From Mucilaginibacter gotjawali (GTDB lineage Bacteria; Bacteroidota; Bacteroidia; Sphingobacteriales; Sphingobacteriaceae), in contig NZ_AP017313.1 of the NCBI RefSeq assembly GCF_002355435.1, positions 5,456,001 through 5,520,000 of the forward strand: a stretch of 64,000 bases of DNA. The letters run 5' to 3'. Position numbers and translations under genes: made by a program. Positions 23,207-33,046 of the stretch are shown here, piece after piece. The notes under the pieces were generated by a model. It saw nothing but the letters and a program-made list of their open reading frames with translations, was not told the DNA's origin and made no database searches. Within the stretch, counting starts at the first letter, position 1. Each line of letters opens with the position of its first letter.

Positions 23207-24190
23207 TTAGGCATATATTTTAGCGAGTCTAAACAGAAAGAAAGTAGTATCTCTTACGCCCCTTGAAGTAGCCCTGAAAGCTTTGACTTTTGCATTGAAG
23301 GATTCGGCAGAAGCATTTGTACTTCTGTTATCGAAGAAGTTTAAGATGGATTCATAATGCTGATGAACGGATCTCGCTACCGTTTTAAAGGCATCAATAC
23401 CTGCAGCCTCCACATCGTTATACCAGATTGCCAGCCTTTTAAAGGCGACCTGCTTACTTTTGCAGATCGTAAATATTTTACCCAGTCTGATAGCAAGGTT
23501 ATAAGCTTTCAACAGTTCCGGATACCGTGGAAAAAGCAAATCGGCCCTTTCCTTTTGAGAAGCAGTCCATTTAGACTCATGTTTGAATAACAGATACCGG
23601 CTTCGGGCCAGTAATTGCTTTAACGTATCTCCATTGCTGAATACTTCGGGCTGAAAGGATTGTTTGTTTTTCCGGGCTTCCTCAATCGACTGGCTTTCTG
23701 CGTCAAGGGCTTCCCAGCGGTATTTTATTCTTGCTTCCTGTACAGCATCATAGGCTAATTTTTGTACATGGAAACGGTCAATTACACGGATGGCGTTATT
23801 AAAGCATCTCCTGACAGCTTTGATCATATTTGCCGCCATGTCCATTGTCACCTCTTTTACCCGGTTTCTTTTTCGGACAGGTATGCGTTCCAATACAGCT
23901 ATGATCTGCTCTGCCTGTGTACCTTTCAGCATCGCTACAATAGCTTTTTTACCACCTTTAGCTTCCTTATTGGTTACAATGGTATATAGCTCACCATTGC
24001 TAAGGGCTGTTTCATCTATACTAAGCGAGGGACCGATGTTATCTTCAAACAACATCCATTCATCCGCATGGTCTTTCTGCCCCCAGCTATGGAAGTCACT
24101 CAGGAAATCTTTGTATTGCTGCTGCAACTGTTTGCCGTCAACTGTATATAAACGGCCTAATAAATGGCAGCTGATCGGGTTATTATCCAA
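23207..24190 (-). CDS. ISAon1 family transposase (ISL3-like DDE)
   Basis: A 327-residue transposase. Candidate catalytic acids are in PSLSIDETALSNGE, in EVTMDMAANMIKA or VIDRFHVQKL, and in STNASAESFNAKVKAFRATS, the ISL3-type C-terminal glutamate context. The first in-frame start is a TTG at 24190, overlapping the end of the upstream gene by 8 nt. The upstream gene is in another frame, and this frame is open upstream only to a stop about 9 codons into the overlap region. Expression therefore needs restart at the TTG or a +1 shift; no standard -1 slippery heptamer serves. Confidence 0.88.
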   Translation of the reverse strand: MDNNPISCHLLGRLYTVDGKQLQQQYKDFLSDFHSWGQKDHADEWMLFEDNIGPSLSIDETALSNGELYTIVTNKEAKGGKKAIVAMLKGTQAEQIIAVLERIPVRKRNRVKEVTMDMAANMIKAVRRCFNNAIRVIDRFHVQKLAYDAVQEARIKYRWEALDAESQSIEEARKNKQSFQPEVFSNGDTLKQLLARSRYLLFKHESKWTASQKERADLLFPRYPELLKAYNLAIRLGKIFTICKSKQVAFKRLAIWYNDVEAAGIDAFKTVARSVHQHYESILNFFDNRSTNASAESFNAKVKAFRATSRGVRDTTFFLFRLAKIYA

Positions 24191-24539
24191 ATATACCTTT
24201 TAAAAAAGTGCCGAATTCCGTTGTCATTCGCGCCCCTTTTCTTACTAAATTCCAGTCTCTTGTAATAATCTCACCGCTTGCTTTTACTTCCCACCTCCGC
24301 CTTTTAATGCATAGCGCTACTTTATGCCCGCGGATAGGAAAGTCCTGAATGCTCACTTCAGGCAAAAAACCTTTTGATTCCAATTGCGATTTTTCGTAAC
24401 CCGCTGGCGGAAGGTTCTTTTCTTCCAGGTATATATTCAATTGTCCGCTATCTGATGAACGGACATCATTAAGTTCAAAGTATTCTAAAAGCCCTTCGGG
24501 AAGAATCAGACGGACTAGCGTTTCGTATGCAGTTGACAA
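24183..24539 (-). CDS. ISAon1 family transposase N-terminal region protein
   Basis: A 118-residue protein, MSTAYETLVRLILPEGLLEY to GTFLKGIFG, matching the separate first gene of ISAon1-type elements, which carries the zinc-finger-like/DNA-binding N-terminal part of ISL3-like transposases. The start is TTG at 24539; no ATG lies upstream in frame. The gene ends inside the start region of the transposase gene, as in other members of this group. Confidence 0.8.
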   Translation of the reverse strand: MSTAYETLVRLILPEGLLEYFELNDVRSSDSGQLNIYLEEKNLPPAGYEKSQLESKGFLPEVSIQDFPIRGHKVALCIKRRRWEVKASGEIITRDWNLVRKGARMTTEFGTFLKGIFG

Positions 24540-24778
24540 GTGTTATTGTTTTTTATTCTTCCTGCAAAACAAATACTTTTTAATCAATCCCCCAATTATT
24601 CTGCTTGACCCATTTTAAATCCAAAGCCATTCCCCTGATCTTCCGCAAAAATCGTCCCGGCCGATACAGATATAAATTGTGATTTAGGGTGCTGATTTAT
24701 CTCAAAAGGTAATAGCTTTACCGTGTATTAAATTATTTAACAAAAATTTGTTTCTACTTTAAATAGCTACCTCTGTTT

Positions 24779-27265
24779 ATGTATTTAAAAATTACACGCC
24801 TCGCGTTAACCTTCCTTTCGGGTTTAATTTTACCGGCCGCCGCTATGGCACAATCATCAAAAAAGGATATAACCATTAATGCGTCCGGCATACAAATGGT
24901 GCTAAATTACGACCACCAGGCCAGCATCACTTCGCTAACTGTTGGCGGGCAAACGGTCATCAGTGGCGCGGGTGGCGTTTTCACTTCGGTAACTATGGAT
25001 GGTACTGTTTATTCTTCGCAACATTTAAATACATCGCCTGTACTCCTAAAAACAAAAAACACCATTAAACTCAACGGCATTCAATACGGACCGGTCACTG
25101 AAAACTGGACTTTTACTATTTCAAGTCAAAACATCAAATGGCGTATTGAAAGAAGCAATACAAAAGCATTGAAGGTAGACGAAGCTGCTTTTCCGGCTTT
25201 CAATTTCGATAACATCAATACCTGGGAAGGCGCTTACCAGGGTTATGGCGGGCTGGCCTGGTTTTACCTGTTTAATGAAAAATTGTGCACTTATGGGATC
25301 CACACACGTTCATCGGATTTCTGGAACAGCAAAAACAACACTGGGCTTAATATAACTGTTGATGCCCCGGGCAAAAATGTTTGTATGAAATACAGCCGCA
25401 CCAACGGAGATAAGCTGGCCTATACCATTGGCGTTTCAGACAAAGAGATGCAATATAAAATGGACACTGGCACCAACAGGAGAAGATTTATCAGGCAACG
25501 GACAGACGTATGGGCACCTTATATCATCCCGGCAGGAAAAAGTTATCAAACCATAAAACTAAGCTATTTTAATTTTAACCAAAAATACGGCCGCGGAAAA
25601 TTAAAGGGCATTGACAGCACAGCGGTGAGCGCGGTTTTAAATACTATTGCCAGGATAGGCGTTATTGACTCGCTGCATTTTGGCGGCAACAGCTGGCATA
25701 CCCCTTACGGCCCGATCTGCCTGCATGAACAATATATTGGCCAGCTGGGCCTCGGCATAAATGACCCCAAGTATCTGAAAGGCTACCAAAGCTGCCTGGA
25801 TTTTTACCGCGATCATGCCATTAAGCCGGACGGCCGCGTTTACCCGCGCTGGGCCTATACCAATGAAGATGCTATGCCGGGAAAATTTAATCAATATGGT
25901 TTTTACGAGGCCCAATGGGGTATTTTGATGGACTCCAACCCCGACCTGGTGACTAATGTTGCCGAACTGTATGATATGTCGGGCGATAAAACCTGGGTAA
26001 AAACGCACCAGTTATCCTGCGAAAAAGCTTTGGACTGGATCCTGAAACGCGACAGCAACCATAACGGGCTGGTAGAAATGATGACTAATGATCAAAGCGA
26101 AAAAAAGAGCAGCGACTGGATAGACATCATTTGGGCTTCCTACGAAAATGCTTTTGTGAATGCGAAACTATACCACGCATTGGTAAAATGGGCAGCTATT
26201 GAGCGGTTATTAAATAACAATACCAAAGCAGGCTATTACGAAGACTTTGCTGCCCGGCTGAAAACCAGTTTCAATAAATCGACTAAAGATGGCGGTTTTT
26301 GGGATGAAGAAAAAGGATGCTATGTGCACTGGATAGCTAAAGATAAAACGGTACACGGTACCAACATGGTTACGCCGGTAAACTTTATGGCGATTGCTTA
26401 CGGCATTTGCGATGATGGTGCGCGGAGAAAGACCATCCTGGATAATATAGAAACACAGATGCAGCAGGAGAAACTCTTTTTTTGGCCCATAGCTATGACT
26501 ACTTACGCCCCGGGCGAAGGAAACGGGTGGCAGTTCCCTTTCCCTAATTACGAAAACGGGGACTTGTTTCTATCATGGGGTTCCATCGGCGTAAAAGCCT
26601 ATGCGGCATATAGCCCTGCACTGGCCCTTAAATATGTAAAAAATGTATTGAACCAGTATAGCAAAGACGGCCTTGCGTTTCAGCGTTATGGCAGGCTGAA
26701 ACAGGATGGTTTGGGTGACGATATCCTGTCGGGCAATAGTTTGGCAATAGTGGGCCTGTACCAGGCGATATATGGCATCAACCCCGAGTATAACCGCCTT
26801 TACCTTGACCCGCATATTACGCCTGAACTGGAGGGCACCAGTTTAAATTACAGATTCAGGAACGAACGCCTTGTTGTTAACCTTGAGCATGATAAATATG
26901 CGGTTAGTAATAGCAGATTTAAAATGGTTGCCCAAACGGATTTTGGATTTTTTGCCACCAAAACCCGATTGAGCTATTTTAATGGCAACAATGCTAATGC
27001 TGCTTTACAAATTACCTCGGCAAAACCGTTAACCATTGAAATAAAAAACTGGGATGCAAGTAAAATGGAATGGCTGCAAACATCAGCCCCTTCATCATCG
27101 CCGGTAACATATACCGTCCATCAATTAAAACCCAATTCAGCTTATACTTATAGTGTAGATGGCAACTTTGTTAAAAGCATACAGAGTAACACATCGGGGG
27201 ATCTGGTTATTAGCCGGAAAAGCTCCGCGGGAACTAAATTAATAACCATCTCGTCCAAAAAATAG
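24779..27265 (+). CDS. Secreted (alpha/alpha)6-barrel glycosidase-like protein
   Basis: An 828-residue exported protein with a signal peptide ending AAAMAQ (residue 25). An N-terminal beta-rich domain (about 28-270) precedes a six-hairpin helical barrel (about 280-680) with WAYTNEDAMPGKFNQYGFYE, LVEMMTNDQSEKKSSDWIDI and GNGWQFPFPNYENGDLFLSW, the last resembling catalytic loops of GH63/65/94-type enzymes. A C-terminal beta domain follows. The exact GH family and substrate cannot be fixed from sequence reading. It lies right after the IS element and has no SusC/D neighbours. Confidence 0.7.
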   Translation: MYLKITRLALTFLSGLILPAAAMAQSSKKDITINASGIQMVLNYDHQASITSLTVGGQTVISGAGGVFTSVTMDGTVYSSQHLNTSPVLLKTKNTIKLNGIQYGPVTENWTFTISSQNIKWRIERSNTKALKVDEAAFPAFNFDNINTWEGAYQGYGGLAWFYLFNEKLCTYGIHTRSSDFWNSKNNTGLNITVDAPGKNVCMKYSRTNGDKLAYTIGVSDKEMQYKMDTGTNRRRFIRQRTDVWAPYIIPAGKSYQTIKLSYFNFNQKYGRGKLKGIDSTAVSAVLNTIARIGVIDSLHFGGNSWHTPYGPICLHEQYIGQLGLGINDPKYLKGYQSCLDFYRDHAIKPDGRVYPRWAYTNEDAMPGKFNQYGFYEAQWGILMDSNPDLVTNVAELYDMSGDKTWVKTHQLSCEKALDWILKRDSNHNGLVEMMTNDQSEKKSSDWIDIIWASYENAFVNAKLYHALVKWAAIERLLNNNTKAGYYEDFAARLKTSFNKSTKDGGFWDEEKGCYVHWIAKDKTVHGTNMVTPVNFMAIAYGICDDGARRKTILDNIETQMQQEKLFFWPIAMTTYAPGEGNGWQFPFPNYENGDLFLSWGSIGVKAYAAYSPALALKYVKNVLNQYSKDGLAFQRYGRLKQDGLGDDILSGNSLAIVGLYQAIYGINPEYNRLYLDPHITPELEGTSLNYRFRNERLVVNLEHDKYAVSNSRFKMVAQTDFGFFATKTRLSYFNGNNANAALQITSAKPLTIEIKNWDASKMEWLQTSAPSSSPVTYTVHQLKPNSAYTYSVDGNFVKSIQSNTSGDLVISRKSSAGTKLITISSKK

Positions 27266-27304
27266 ACTCATTAACTATATTTAATTAAAATTAACTCCGT
27301 ATTT

Positions 27305-27526
27305 GTGGAAACTATTGATAACGCCCAAAAGCTAAAACAGGCCCGAATGATCTTTTGGTTAAATCTTTTATTATCAGTGTTCGCGCTGGCTATTTTTATA
27401 AAATCGCTGGGCGGTAATGAAGTCTGGAAGATGATAAGTTCGGGAGTCGGTTTCGCGCTCATATTTGGTTTAACAGTTATCTTATTTCTCAGGATACTTC
27501 AGTTAAAAAAGCAGGTAAATAATTGA
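27305..27526 (+). CDS. Small two-helix membrane protein
   Basis: A 73-residue protein with membrane segments at about 16-33 and 43-64 and a basic C-terminus (RILQLKKQVNN). The start is GTG 27305; an in-frame ATG at 27347 would remove the first 14 residues, which are charged and plausible. No family is recognised. It lies 39 nt after the glycosidase gene and may be read from the same transcript. Confidence 0.5.
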   Translation: METIDNAQKLKQARMIFWLNLLLSVFALAIFIKSLGGNEVWKMISSGVGFALIFGLTVILFLRILQLKKQVNN

Positions 27527-27641
27527 ATCTGCGGACACCTGGCTGTTGCTGCAATTTGAGTAAAATCCAAAAGCGTTTTTTTGCCGTTGTAATTACTAAT
27601 TTAGTGCTGTTTAAAGCTTAACTGACATTACAGGCAATATC

Positions 27642-29285
27642 ATGCGAAAAACGATACTTACAACGCTCAGTATTTTTATGCTGACAGGCCAGCTCATGGC
27701 GCAAAACGTTACCAGGGAATCTATAAAGTCGGCTGAAAAAATGCTCGACCTTAATTTTACTGATGCGAAGCGCGATTCAATGACCGACATCCTGTCGAAG
27801 AACATCAAGACATACGCCTTTCTGCACAGCCAGAATTTTAAAAATGATGTACCGCTGCCATTGGCTTTTAATGTCGACCTGCCCGGTTTGGTTGTGCCCA
27901 AAAAGCAATTGCCGGTTTATTTTAATATCCCGGCAAATGTGGAGCTGCCGAAAAACAGCAACGATCTTGCTTTCTACAGCATTCCGCAGCTGGCATCCTT
28001 AATTAAAAATAAAAAGATCAGCTCCGAAAAGCTTACCCGCTTTTACCTTGACCGTTTGAGAAAATACGGCCCGGTACTGCATTGTGTTATCGAACTGACA
28101 GATACCATCGCCATTGCCCAGGCAAAAAAGGCTGATGCCGACCTTGCCAAAGGCATTTACCATGGCCCGCTGCATGGCATCCCTTATGGCATAAAAGACT
28201 TGTTTGCCGTTAAAGGCACCCATACCACCTGGGGAACACCTCCCTATAAAGATCAAATTATTGATGAAACATGTTTCGTGGCCCAAAAACTGCAGGCTGC
28301 CGGCGCGGTGCTGGTTGCCAAACTCTCCCTTGGCGAGCTGGCCGAAGACGACGTGTGGTTTGGTGGCTTAACCCGCAATCCGTGGGATATCAGTAAAGGC
28401 TCCGGCGGCTCATCTGCAGGCTCATCATCCGCGACCGCTGCAGGCCTCGTGCCATTTGCAATCGGCACCGAAACCTATGGTTCTATTGTTGACCCATCGA
28501 TGCGCTGCGGAGTTACCGGCTTAAGGCCCACCTACGGCAGTATTGCCCGCACCGGCGCTATGGCACTTTGCTGGACATCGGACAAAGTAGGCCCCATCTG
28601 CCGCTCGGCCGAAGAGGATGCTATTGTGTTTAATTACATCCATGGCACCGATAAAAAGGATGCTTCGGCTATTGATTTTGCTTTTAACTATACCGGCTCT
28701 GTCGATATTAAAAAATTAAAGATCGCCTATGTAAAAAACTATATCGACACCCTGCCGGAGAACAGCACCGAAAAGCAAACGCTGGCCACACTCAAAAAAA
28801 TGGGTGCAACCGTAACCGGCATCAATTTCCCGGATAATTTGCATGGAGATGAGACATTGTCGTTAATTATCGGTGTTGAGTCTGCTGCAGCATTTGACGA
28901 ACTTACCCGCACCAACCAGGATGACCTGATGGTACAGCAGGGTAAAGATCGCTGGCCGAATACTTTCCGCACGTCGCGTTTTGTACCTGCGGTGGAATAC
29001 CTGAATGCCTGCCGTTACCGGTACCAGCTGATGGCGCAACTAGATCCGCTGCTGGATAAGTATGATGTGATCATTACCCCGCCGGAAACCGGCGACCAAC
29101 TGGCTATTACTAACCTAACCGGCAACCCCTCTGTCACTTTACCCAATGGCATGTTAAAAAACAATATGCCTGCCAGCATCAGTTTTATTGGCAAACATTT
29201 TGGTGAAGCAAAGCTGCTGGCCTTTGCCAAAGCTTACCAGGAATATACCGGGTATAATTTAAAACACCCGGCAATGTTTAAATAA
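27642..29285 (+). CDS. Secreted amidase (amidase signature family)
   Basis: A 547-residue exported amidase-signature hydrolase; the signal peptide ends LMAQ (residue 21). The Ser-cisSer-Lys triad is visible: Lys in PYGIKDLFAVKG, the cis-Ser in GSGGSSAGSSSATAAG and the nucleophile Ser in GTETYGSIVDPSMRCG. The C-terminal ITPPETGDQLAITNLTGNPS completes the fold. Periplasmic members hydrolyse various amides; the substrate is unknown. The 43-nt distance to the dehydrogenase gene suggests possible co-transcription. Confidence 0.9.
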   Translation: MRKTILTTLSIFMLTGQLMAQNVTRESIKSAEKMLDLNFTDAKRDSMTDILSKNIKTYAFLHSQNFKNDVPLPLAFNVDLPGLVVPKKQLPVYFNIPANVELPKNSNDLAFYSIPQLASLIKNKKISSEKLTRFYLDRLRKYGPVLHCVIELTDTIAIAQAKKADADLAKGIYHGPLHGIPYGIKDLFAVKGTHTTWGTPPYKDQIIDETCFVAQKLQAAGAVLVAKLSLGELAEDDVWFGGLTRNPWDISKGSGGSSAGSSSATAAGLVPFAIGTETYGSIVDPSMRCGVTGLRPTYGSIARTGAMALCWTSDKVGPICRSAEEDAIVFNYIHGTDKKDASAIDFAFNYTGSVDIKKLKIAYVKNYIDTLPENSTEKQTLATLKKMGATVTGINFPDNLHGDETLSLIIGVESAAAFDELTRTNQDDLMVQQGKDRWPNTFRTSRFVPAVEYLNACRYRYQLMAQLDPLLDKYDVIITPPETGDQLAITNLTGNPSVTLPNGMLKNNMPASISFIGKHFGEAKLLAFAKAYQEYTGYNLKHPAMFK

Positions 29286-29336
29286 AACAGTTTATTAAGG
29301 GTTTAGTCAGTAATTTTATCAAAACAAGTAAATTTT

Positions 29337-30185
29337 ATGAAAGCATTTTTGGGTATGGGCCTTTTAGGCTCAAATTTTGTTAAAGCGATGATCAATAAAG
29401 GCGAACAGGTACAGGTTTGGAACCGTACCGCCAGCCGTGCAAAAGTATTGGAAGCATTTGGCGCAAAAGCTTTTGACAGTGCCGCTGATGCTGTTAAAGG
29501 CGCGGATGTAGTACACCTTTGTGTGAAGGATGACGCGGCTGTTGACCAGGTTTTGGAACAAGCAGCTCCCGGCTTTTATAAAGGTGTTTATATTATCGAC
29601 CATACCACTACCTCAGCCAAAGGCGCTGTTGAGCGCACCAAAGCATGGAAGGCACGCGGCTTTATTTACCTGCATGCCCCGGTGTTTATGGGCCCGCCAA
29701 ACGCATTGGCAAGTACAGGCACGATGCTGGTTTCGGGCGACCAAACCGTGATCGCCAAAATGGAACCTGAACTTTCCAAAATGACAGGCAAACTGCTTAA
29801 CCTTGGCGATGTGGAAGGCAAAGCGGCAGGCATGAAACTGATAGGCAACCTGTTTTTAATTGCGCTTACCGGTGCGCTGTCGGATACGCTTGCAATGGGC
29901 AAGGCGCAGGGGATCACCGGTGATGATATTTTAGGACTGTTTGATACCTGGAACCCAGGCGCCATGACAGTTGCCCGCCTAAAAAGAATAATGGCCGGCG
30001 GTTTTGATGACCCTTCGTGGGAGTTAAGTATGGCCCGCAAGGATGCCGGCCTGATGATGTCAGCAGCTAACGAAGGCGGGACAGATCTGCTGGTGATCCC
30101 GGCCATTGCTGCTGAAATGGATAAATGGATTGAGCAGGGACATGGCGATAAAGACTGGACCGTGTTTACCAGCCCCAATATTTAA
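29337..30185 (+). CDS. NAD(P)-dependent beta-hydroxyacid dehydrogenase family protein
   Basis: A 282-residue member of the 3-hydroxyisobutyrate dehydrogenase/6-phosphogluconate dehydrogenase-like family. The N-terminal Rossmann motif is GMGLLGSNFVKAM and the cofactor loop after strand 2 is WNRTASRAK, favouring NADP. The substrate loop APVFMGPPNALASTGTMLVS and the catalytic-lysine segment GKAAGMKLIGNLFLIAL follow. It ends at a strong terminator (30210-30235). The substrate is unknown. Confidence 0.88.
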   Translation: MKAFLGMGLLGSNFVKAMINKGEQVQVWNRTASRAKVLEAFGAKAFDSAADAVKGADVVHLCVKDDAAVDQVLEQAAPGFYKGVYIIDHTTTSAKGAVERTKAWKARGFIYLHAPVFMGPPNALASTGTMLVSGDQTVIAKMEPELSKMTGKLLNLGDVEGKAAGMKLIGNLFLIALTGALSDTLAMGKAQGITGDDILGLFDTWNPGAMTVARLKRIMAGGFDDPSWELSMARKDAGLMMSAANEGGTDLLVIPAIAAEMDKWIEQGHGDKDWTVFTSPNI

Positions 30186-30209
30186 GAATTTTATTTTTTA
30201 TCTATCCAT

Positions 30210-30235
30210 AGCCCCGGTAATTTCCGGGGCTTTTT
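30210..30235 (+). terminator. Rho-independent terminator
   Basis: The stem gccccgg (30211-30217) and ccggggc (30224-30230), loop taattt, is followed by five T's. It ends the dehydrogenase transcript. Confidence 0.88.
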
Positions 30236-30345
30236 GCATTCAAAAGTTCAAATTATACAAGCTTTATTTTTGTTTTAATAAGTGAATTTTTTATGTATTT
30301 TTAGAAATATCAATTATAACCACCAATGGATAGCTTTTTCTGCGA

Positions 30346-30903
30346 ATGAGGTATTTATTTCTTATTCTATTTTCCTGGTTGCAAATTAATCATACAGGGC
30401 AGGACCTATACCTCTGTAAAAATGCCCGGATCGCTATTTTTTCCGGCGCTCTTATCGAAGATATTAATGCAGTAACATCATCAGGACTTTCGATTTATAA
30501 TGCTGCCAGCGGCGAACTGGATTTTAGTGTAGCCATTAGTTCTCTGCAGTTTGAAAAGTCATTCATGCAGCAACATTTCAATTCAGACTATATGGAAAGC
30601 GATAAATACCCGCGGGCCATTTTTAAAGGAAAAATGCTGGAACATATTGACGTAACCAAAGATGGCGACTATCCCGTAACGGTAAACGGCAGGCTATCGG
30701 TTCACAATATCACGCAAAACCGCACCATTCAAGGCAACGTTGCTGTAAAGAACGGCGTAATTACCATGACATCGGAATTTATTGTAAAATGTGCTGACCA
30801 TCATATAGATATACCACAGATTTTATTTTACCATATTGCGGAAAACATCAAGGTTACCGTATCGGCTACATATAGCCCATACAACAATAACCCACCAAAA
30901 TAA
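30346..30903 (+). CDS. YceI-like family protein
   Basis: A 185-residue exported protein of the YceI-like lipocalin-type fold, which binds isoprenoid or other lipophilic ligands. The N-terminal signal-like stretch is followed by SGELDFSVAISSLQFEKS, the FNSDYMESDKYPRAIFKG motif and the VNGRLSVHNITQNRTIQG strand pair. The family motif order is preserved. The next gene starts 9 nt later, so it is co-transcribed with the DUF5777 barrel protein. Confidence 0.88.
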   Translation: MRYLFLILFSWLQINHTGQDLYLCKNARIAIFSGALIEDINAVTSSGLSIYNAASGELDFSVAISSLQFEKSFMQQHFNSDYMESDKYPRAIFKGKMLEHIDVTKDGDYPVTVNGRLSVHNITQNRTIQGNVAVKNGVITMTSEFIVKCADHHIDIPQILFYHIAENIKVTVSATYSPYNNNPPK

Positions 30904-30912
30904 ATTTAAACC

Positions 30913-31851
30913 ATGAAAACGTTTATTATAACAGCAGCCTTTTTAATGACGTGTACCGGGTTAATAGGCCAGGCAACTGACACTTCTAAAGCCACGTCGT
31001 TAACTGATTCGTTATTCAACATGATGGACAAGCCAGCAAAAAACGAGCGTGTTATTGTATTTGATGCTTCAAGGCTAATTTTATCGCAAAGCAGCGAAAC
31101 CGTAAAAAAAAATAATTTTAATTTTTTGGTAATACACCGGTTTGGCGATTTTGCCGGACATTTGGGTGGCGGAAAATATTTTTACGGTATTGATGCAGTG
31201 GCCGACGTATATATAGGCTTCGAATATGGGCTGAGTAACGATCTGAATATCGACTTCGGCAGGTCAACCGTACCCCTGGTTGGTGGATTGGTTGACGTTG
31301 AGTTGAAATATGCCTTACTGCATCAAAACACCGGCGGCGGTTCGCCCATTGCGATCACCGTGCTTGGACAAACCGGCATTCGCACATATAATTCATTTAA
31401 TAGTTTTGGCGACAGGCTTTCGTATTTCGCCCAGGCTATTTTTGCGCGCAGGTTTTCGCCCGATTTTTCTTTACAGGTAGCGCCTTCAATCCTACAAAAC
31501 AACCTCCCGATCCCCGATCTGACCGGAAATTCGCAGGCATTTGTATCATTATCCGCAACGGCGCACCTAAAAGTGAGTAAGCTGATGAGTATCATTGTGG
31601 ACTATGCACACCCTTTTTCATCATTCAGGAACGGAACCAACGGCTTTAGCGACCCGCTTGGTTTGGGTCTGCAGGTGGTAACCGGCGGGCACGTTTTTAC
31701 CGTTAACGTCACTAATGCCCGGGCCGTGTCTGAAATTAACTATTTGAGCAATACAACTTCTGATCTTTCGAGGGGACAATACCGGCTGGGGTTTACCATA
31801 TCAAGAATGTTTGATTTCAGCCACAAAGAGAAATACAACCCGCACAGGTAG
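30913..31851 (+). CDS. DUF5777 family beta-barrel protein
   Basis: A 312-residue outer-membrane-type protein; the signal peptide ends GLIGQ (about residue 19). The features are those of DUF5777: the VIHRFGDFAGHLGGGKYFYG segment, GFEYGLSNDLNIDFGRS, alternating beta strands and a C-terminal FTISRMFDFSHK. The function is unknown. In Bacteroidota such genes are often beside YceI genes, as here (9 nt apart), suggesting the two act together at the envelope. Confidence 0.85.
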   Translation: MKTFIITAAFLMTCTGLIGQATDTSKATSLTDSLFNMMDKPAKNERVIVFDASRLILSQSSETVKKNNFNFLVIHRFGDFAGHLGGGKYFYGIDAVADVYIGFEYGLSNDLNIDFGRSTVPLVGGLVDVELKYALLHQNTGGGSPIAITVLGQTGIRTYNSFNSFGDRLSYFAQAIFARRFSPDFSLQVAPSILQNNLPIPDLTGNSQAFVSLSATAHLKVSKLMSIIVDYAHPFSSFRNGTNGFSDPLGLGLQVVTGGHVFTVNVTNARAVSEINYLSNTTSDLSRGQYRLGFTISRMFDFSHKEKYNPHR

Positions 31852-31868
31852 CGCCGGCTAAAACTCTG

Positions 31869-32693
31869 TCACTCAACAGTAACCATATCCATTTCGTTCA
31901 CTTTTTCATTGTTTTTCATCAAAACCTGGTCGAGCTCGGTGGATGATATTTCGAGCATCCTCAAAAACTCTTCCCGCTCCTGCTCATTGGCTTCCTTAAG
32001 CAGATCTATCAGCGCAAGTATTGAACAAAGCGGTTTGCGTAACTCGTGTGAGTTGGACCAGGCGATATGTAAAAGCACTTCGTTTGACGTTTTGATCTTT
32101 TGATACGCATCTTCCAGTTTCCTTTCCTTTTCAATCAGTTCCGTAATATCAGTGGCCATTACCAGGTGACAAGGCTCGTTGTTAAACATTACAGGGTACG
32201 AGACAATGGATACCATAAATGTTTCGCCTGATGCCTTTACATGCTGCCAGATACCCGCTAAGCGTAACTTATCCATTTCGTCGTCCAAGTCTTCTGTCAG
32301 CAACTCATCTGGGATCTTATAATGAATATCGTCGATGTTCATTTTTAAAAACTTGCGGCGGGTATGCTGATATTTTTCAACGGCAGCATTATTTACCTTC
32401 ACAAAACGCATTTGGCCATTATAAATCCATAGCGGGTTGGGGTTACTTTCAAACAACTGCCTGTATTCCTCTTCTGATTTAGTGATCTTATGCTGCTGTC
32501 TTTTAATTTTGACATATAAAACATAACTGATAATAACGACGAACACCAGGTCGTTCAGGCTCCTGAATGAATCCTGTTCGGTAGGCGCCAGGTGCCTGTA
32601 AAAAAAAGTAATAATCGGGTTGCTGAACAGTGCCCAGCAAACACCAATGACCAAAAACGTCAGAGGGATTTTTACCGAATTAAATGTTTTCAA
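31869..32693 (-). CDS. Membrane PAS protein with DHp (HisKA-like) domain but no ATPase domain
   Basis: A 274-residue protein. Two membrane segments (about 10-31 and 46-62) are followed by a PAS domain (about 73-190; FESNPNPLWIYNGQMRFVKV) and a DHp-like helix pair with the phospho-acceptor context NSHELRKPLCSIL (His216). It ends at residue 274, with no N, G1 or G2 boxes, so there is no HATPase_c domain. It cannot phosphorylate itself and may accept phosphate from another kinase, or act as a sensor that dimerises with one. The end is a normal stop; no kinase remnant lies downstream, where the DUF5777 gene converges. Confidence 0.82.
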   Translation of the reverse strand: MKTFNSVKIPLTFLVIGVCWALFSNPIITFFYRHLAPTEQDSFRSLNDLVFVVIISYVLYVKIKRQQHKITKSEEEYRQLFESNPNPLWIYNGQMRFVKVNNAAVEKYQHTRRKFLKMNIDDIHYKIPDELLTEDLDDEMDKLRLAGIWQHVKASGETFMVSIVSYPVMFNNEPCHLVMATDITELIEKERKLEDAYQKIKTSNEVLLHIAWSNSHELRKPLCSILALIDLLKEANEQEREEFLRMLEISSTELDQVLMKNNEKVNEMDMVTVE

Positions 32694-33046
32694 TGTATAC
32701 GCTATGTTTTTCTGTCCCTAATACGCAAAACGGCTTGTTTAAGTTTAGTTTCAAATACCCGCTCCCATCATTCAACGGCCAACTTGTTACAACCTATTGA
32801 TGTTACGGTTTGTTGAATAGCATTGGTTGCCACGTGGTTAAAAAAAAGTGAATATTTTCCTTTTGAGAAACCCGCAAACATCCTTTACCCGGTTGCATTA
32901 GCTTATTCGCTGTTGTTATTACCCAAATACCAGTTAACCCCGTTATATAACCCTAATTCAACCACCAATGAGCTAATGACATTCCCATTGCCGTTTTTGC
33001 TATGAGTTAAAATATCTATATTAGCCCAAAACAAGCTGCTGATGAT
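32694..33046. other. Divergent intergenic region without recognised features
   Basis: The 353 nt between the PAS gene and xth hold no convincing frame, repeat or hairpin. Promoters for both genes should lie here, but no clear TTG/TAnnTTTG pair was seen. Confidence 0.5.

Larger units (their letters stand above)
23190..24595 (-). mobile_element. ISAon1-like insertion sequence
   Basis: Two overlapping minus-strand genes (N-terminal-region protein and DDE transposase) are flanked by the inverted 9-mer ttgggggat, at 23190-23198 and inverted at 24587-24595. Similarity extends a few bases outward (gaa-a- on both sides), so the true ends may lie about 6 bp further out. A clear target duplication was not found. 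Both genes look intact. Confidence 0.75.
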
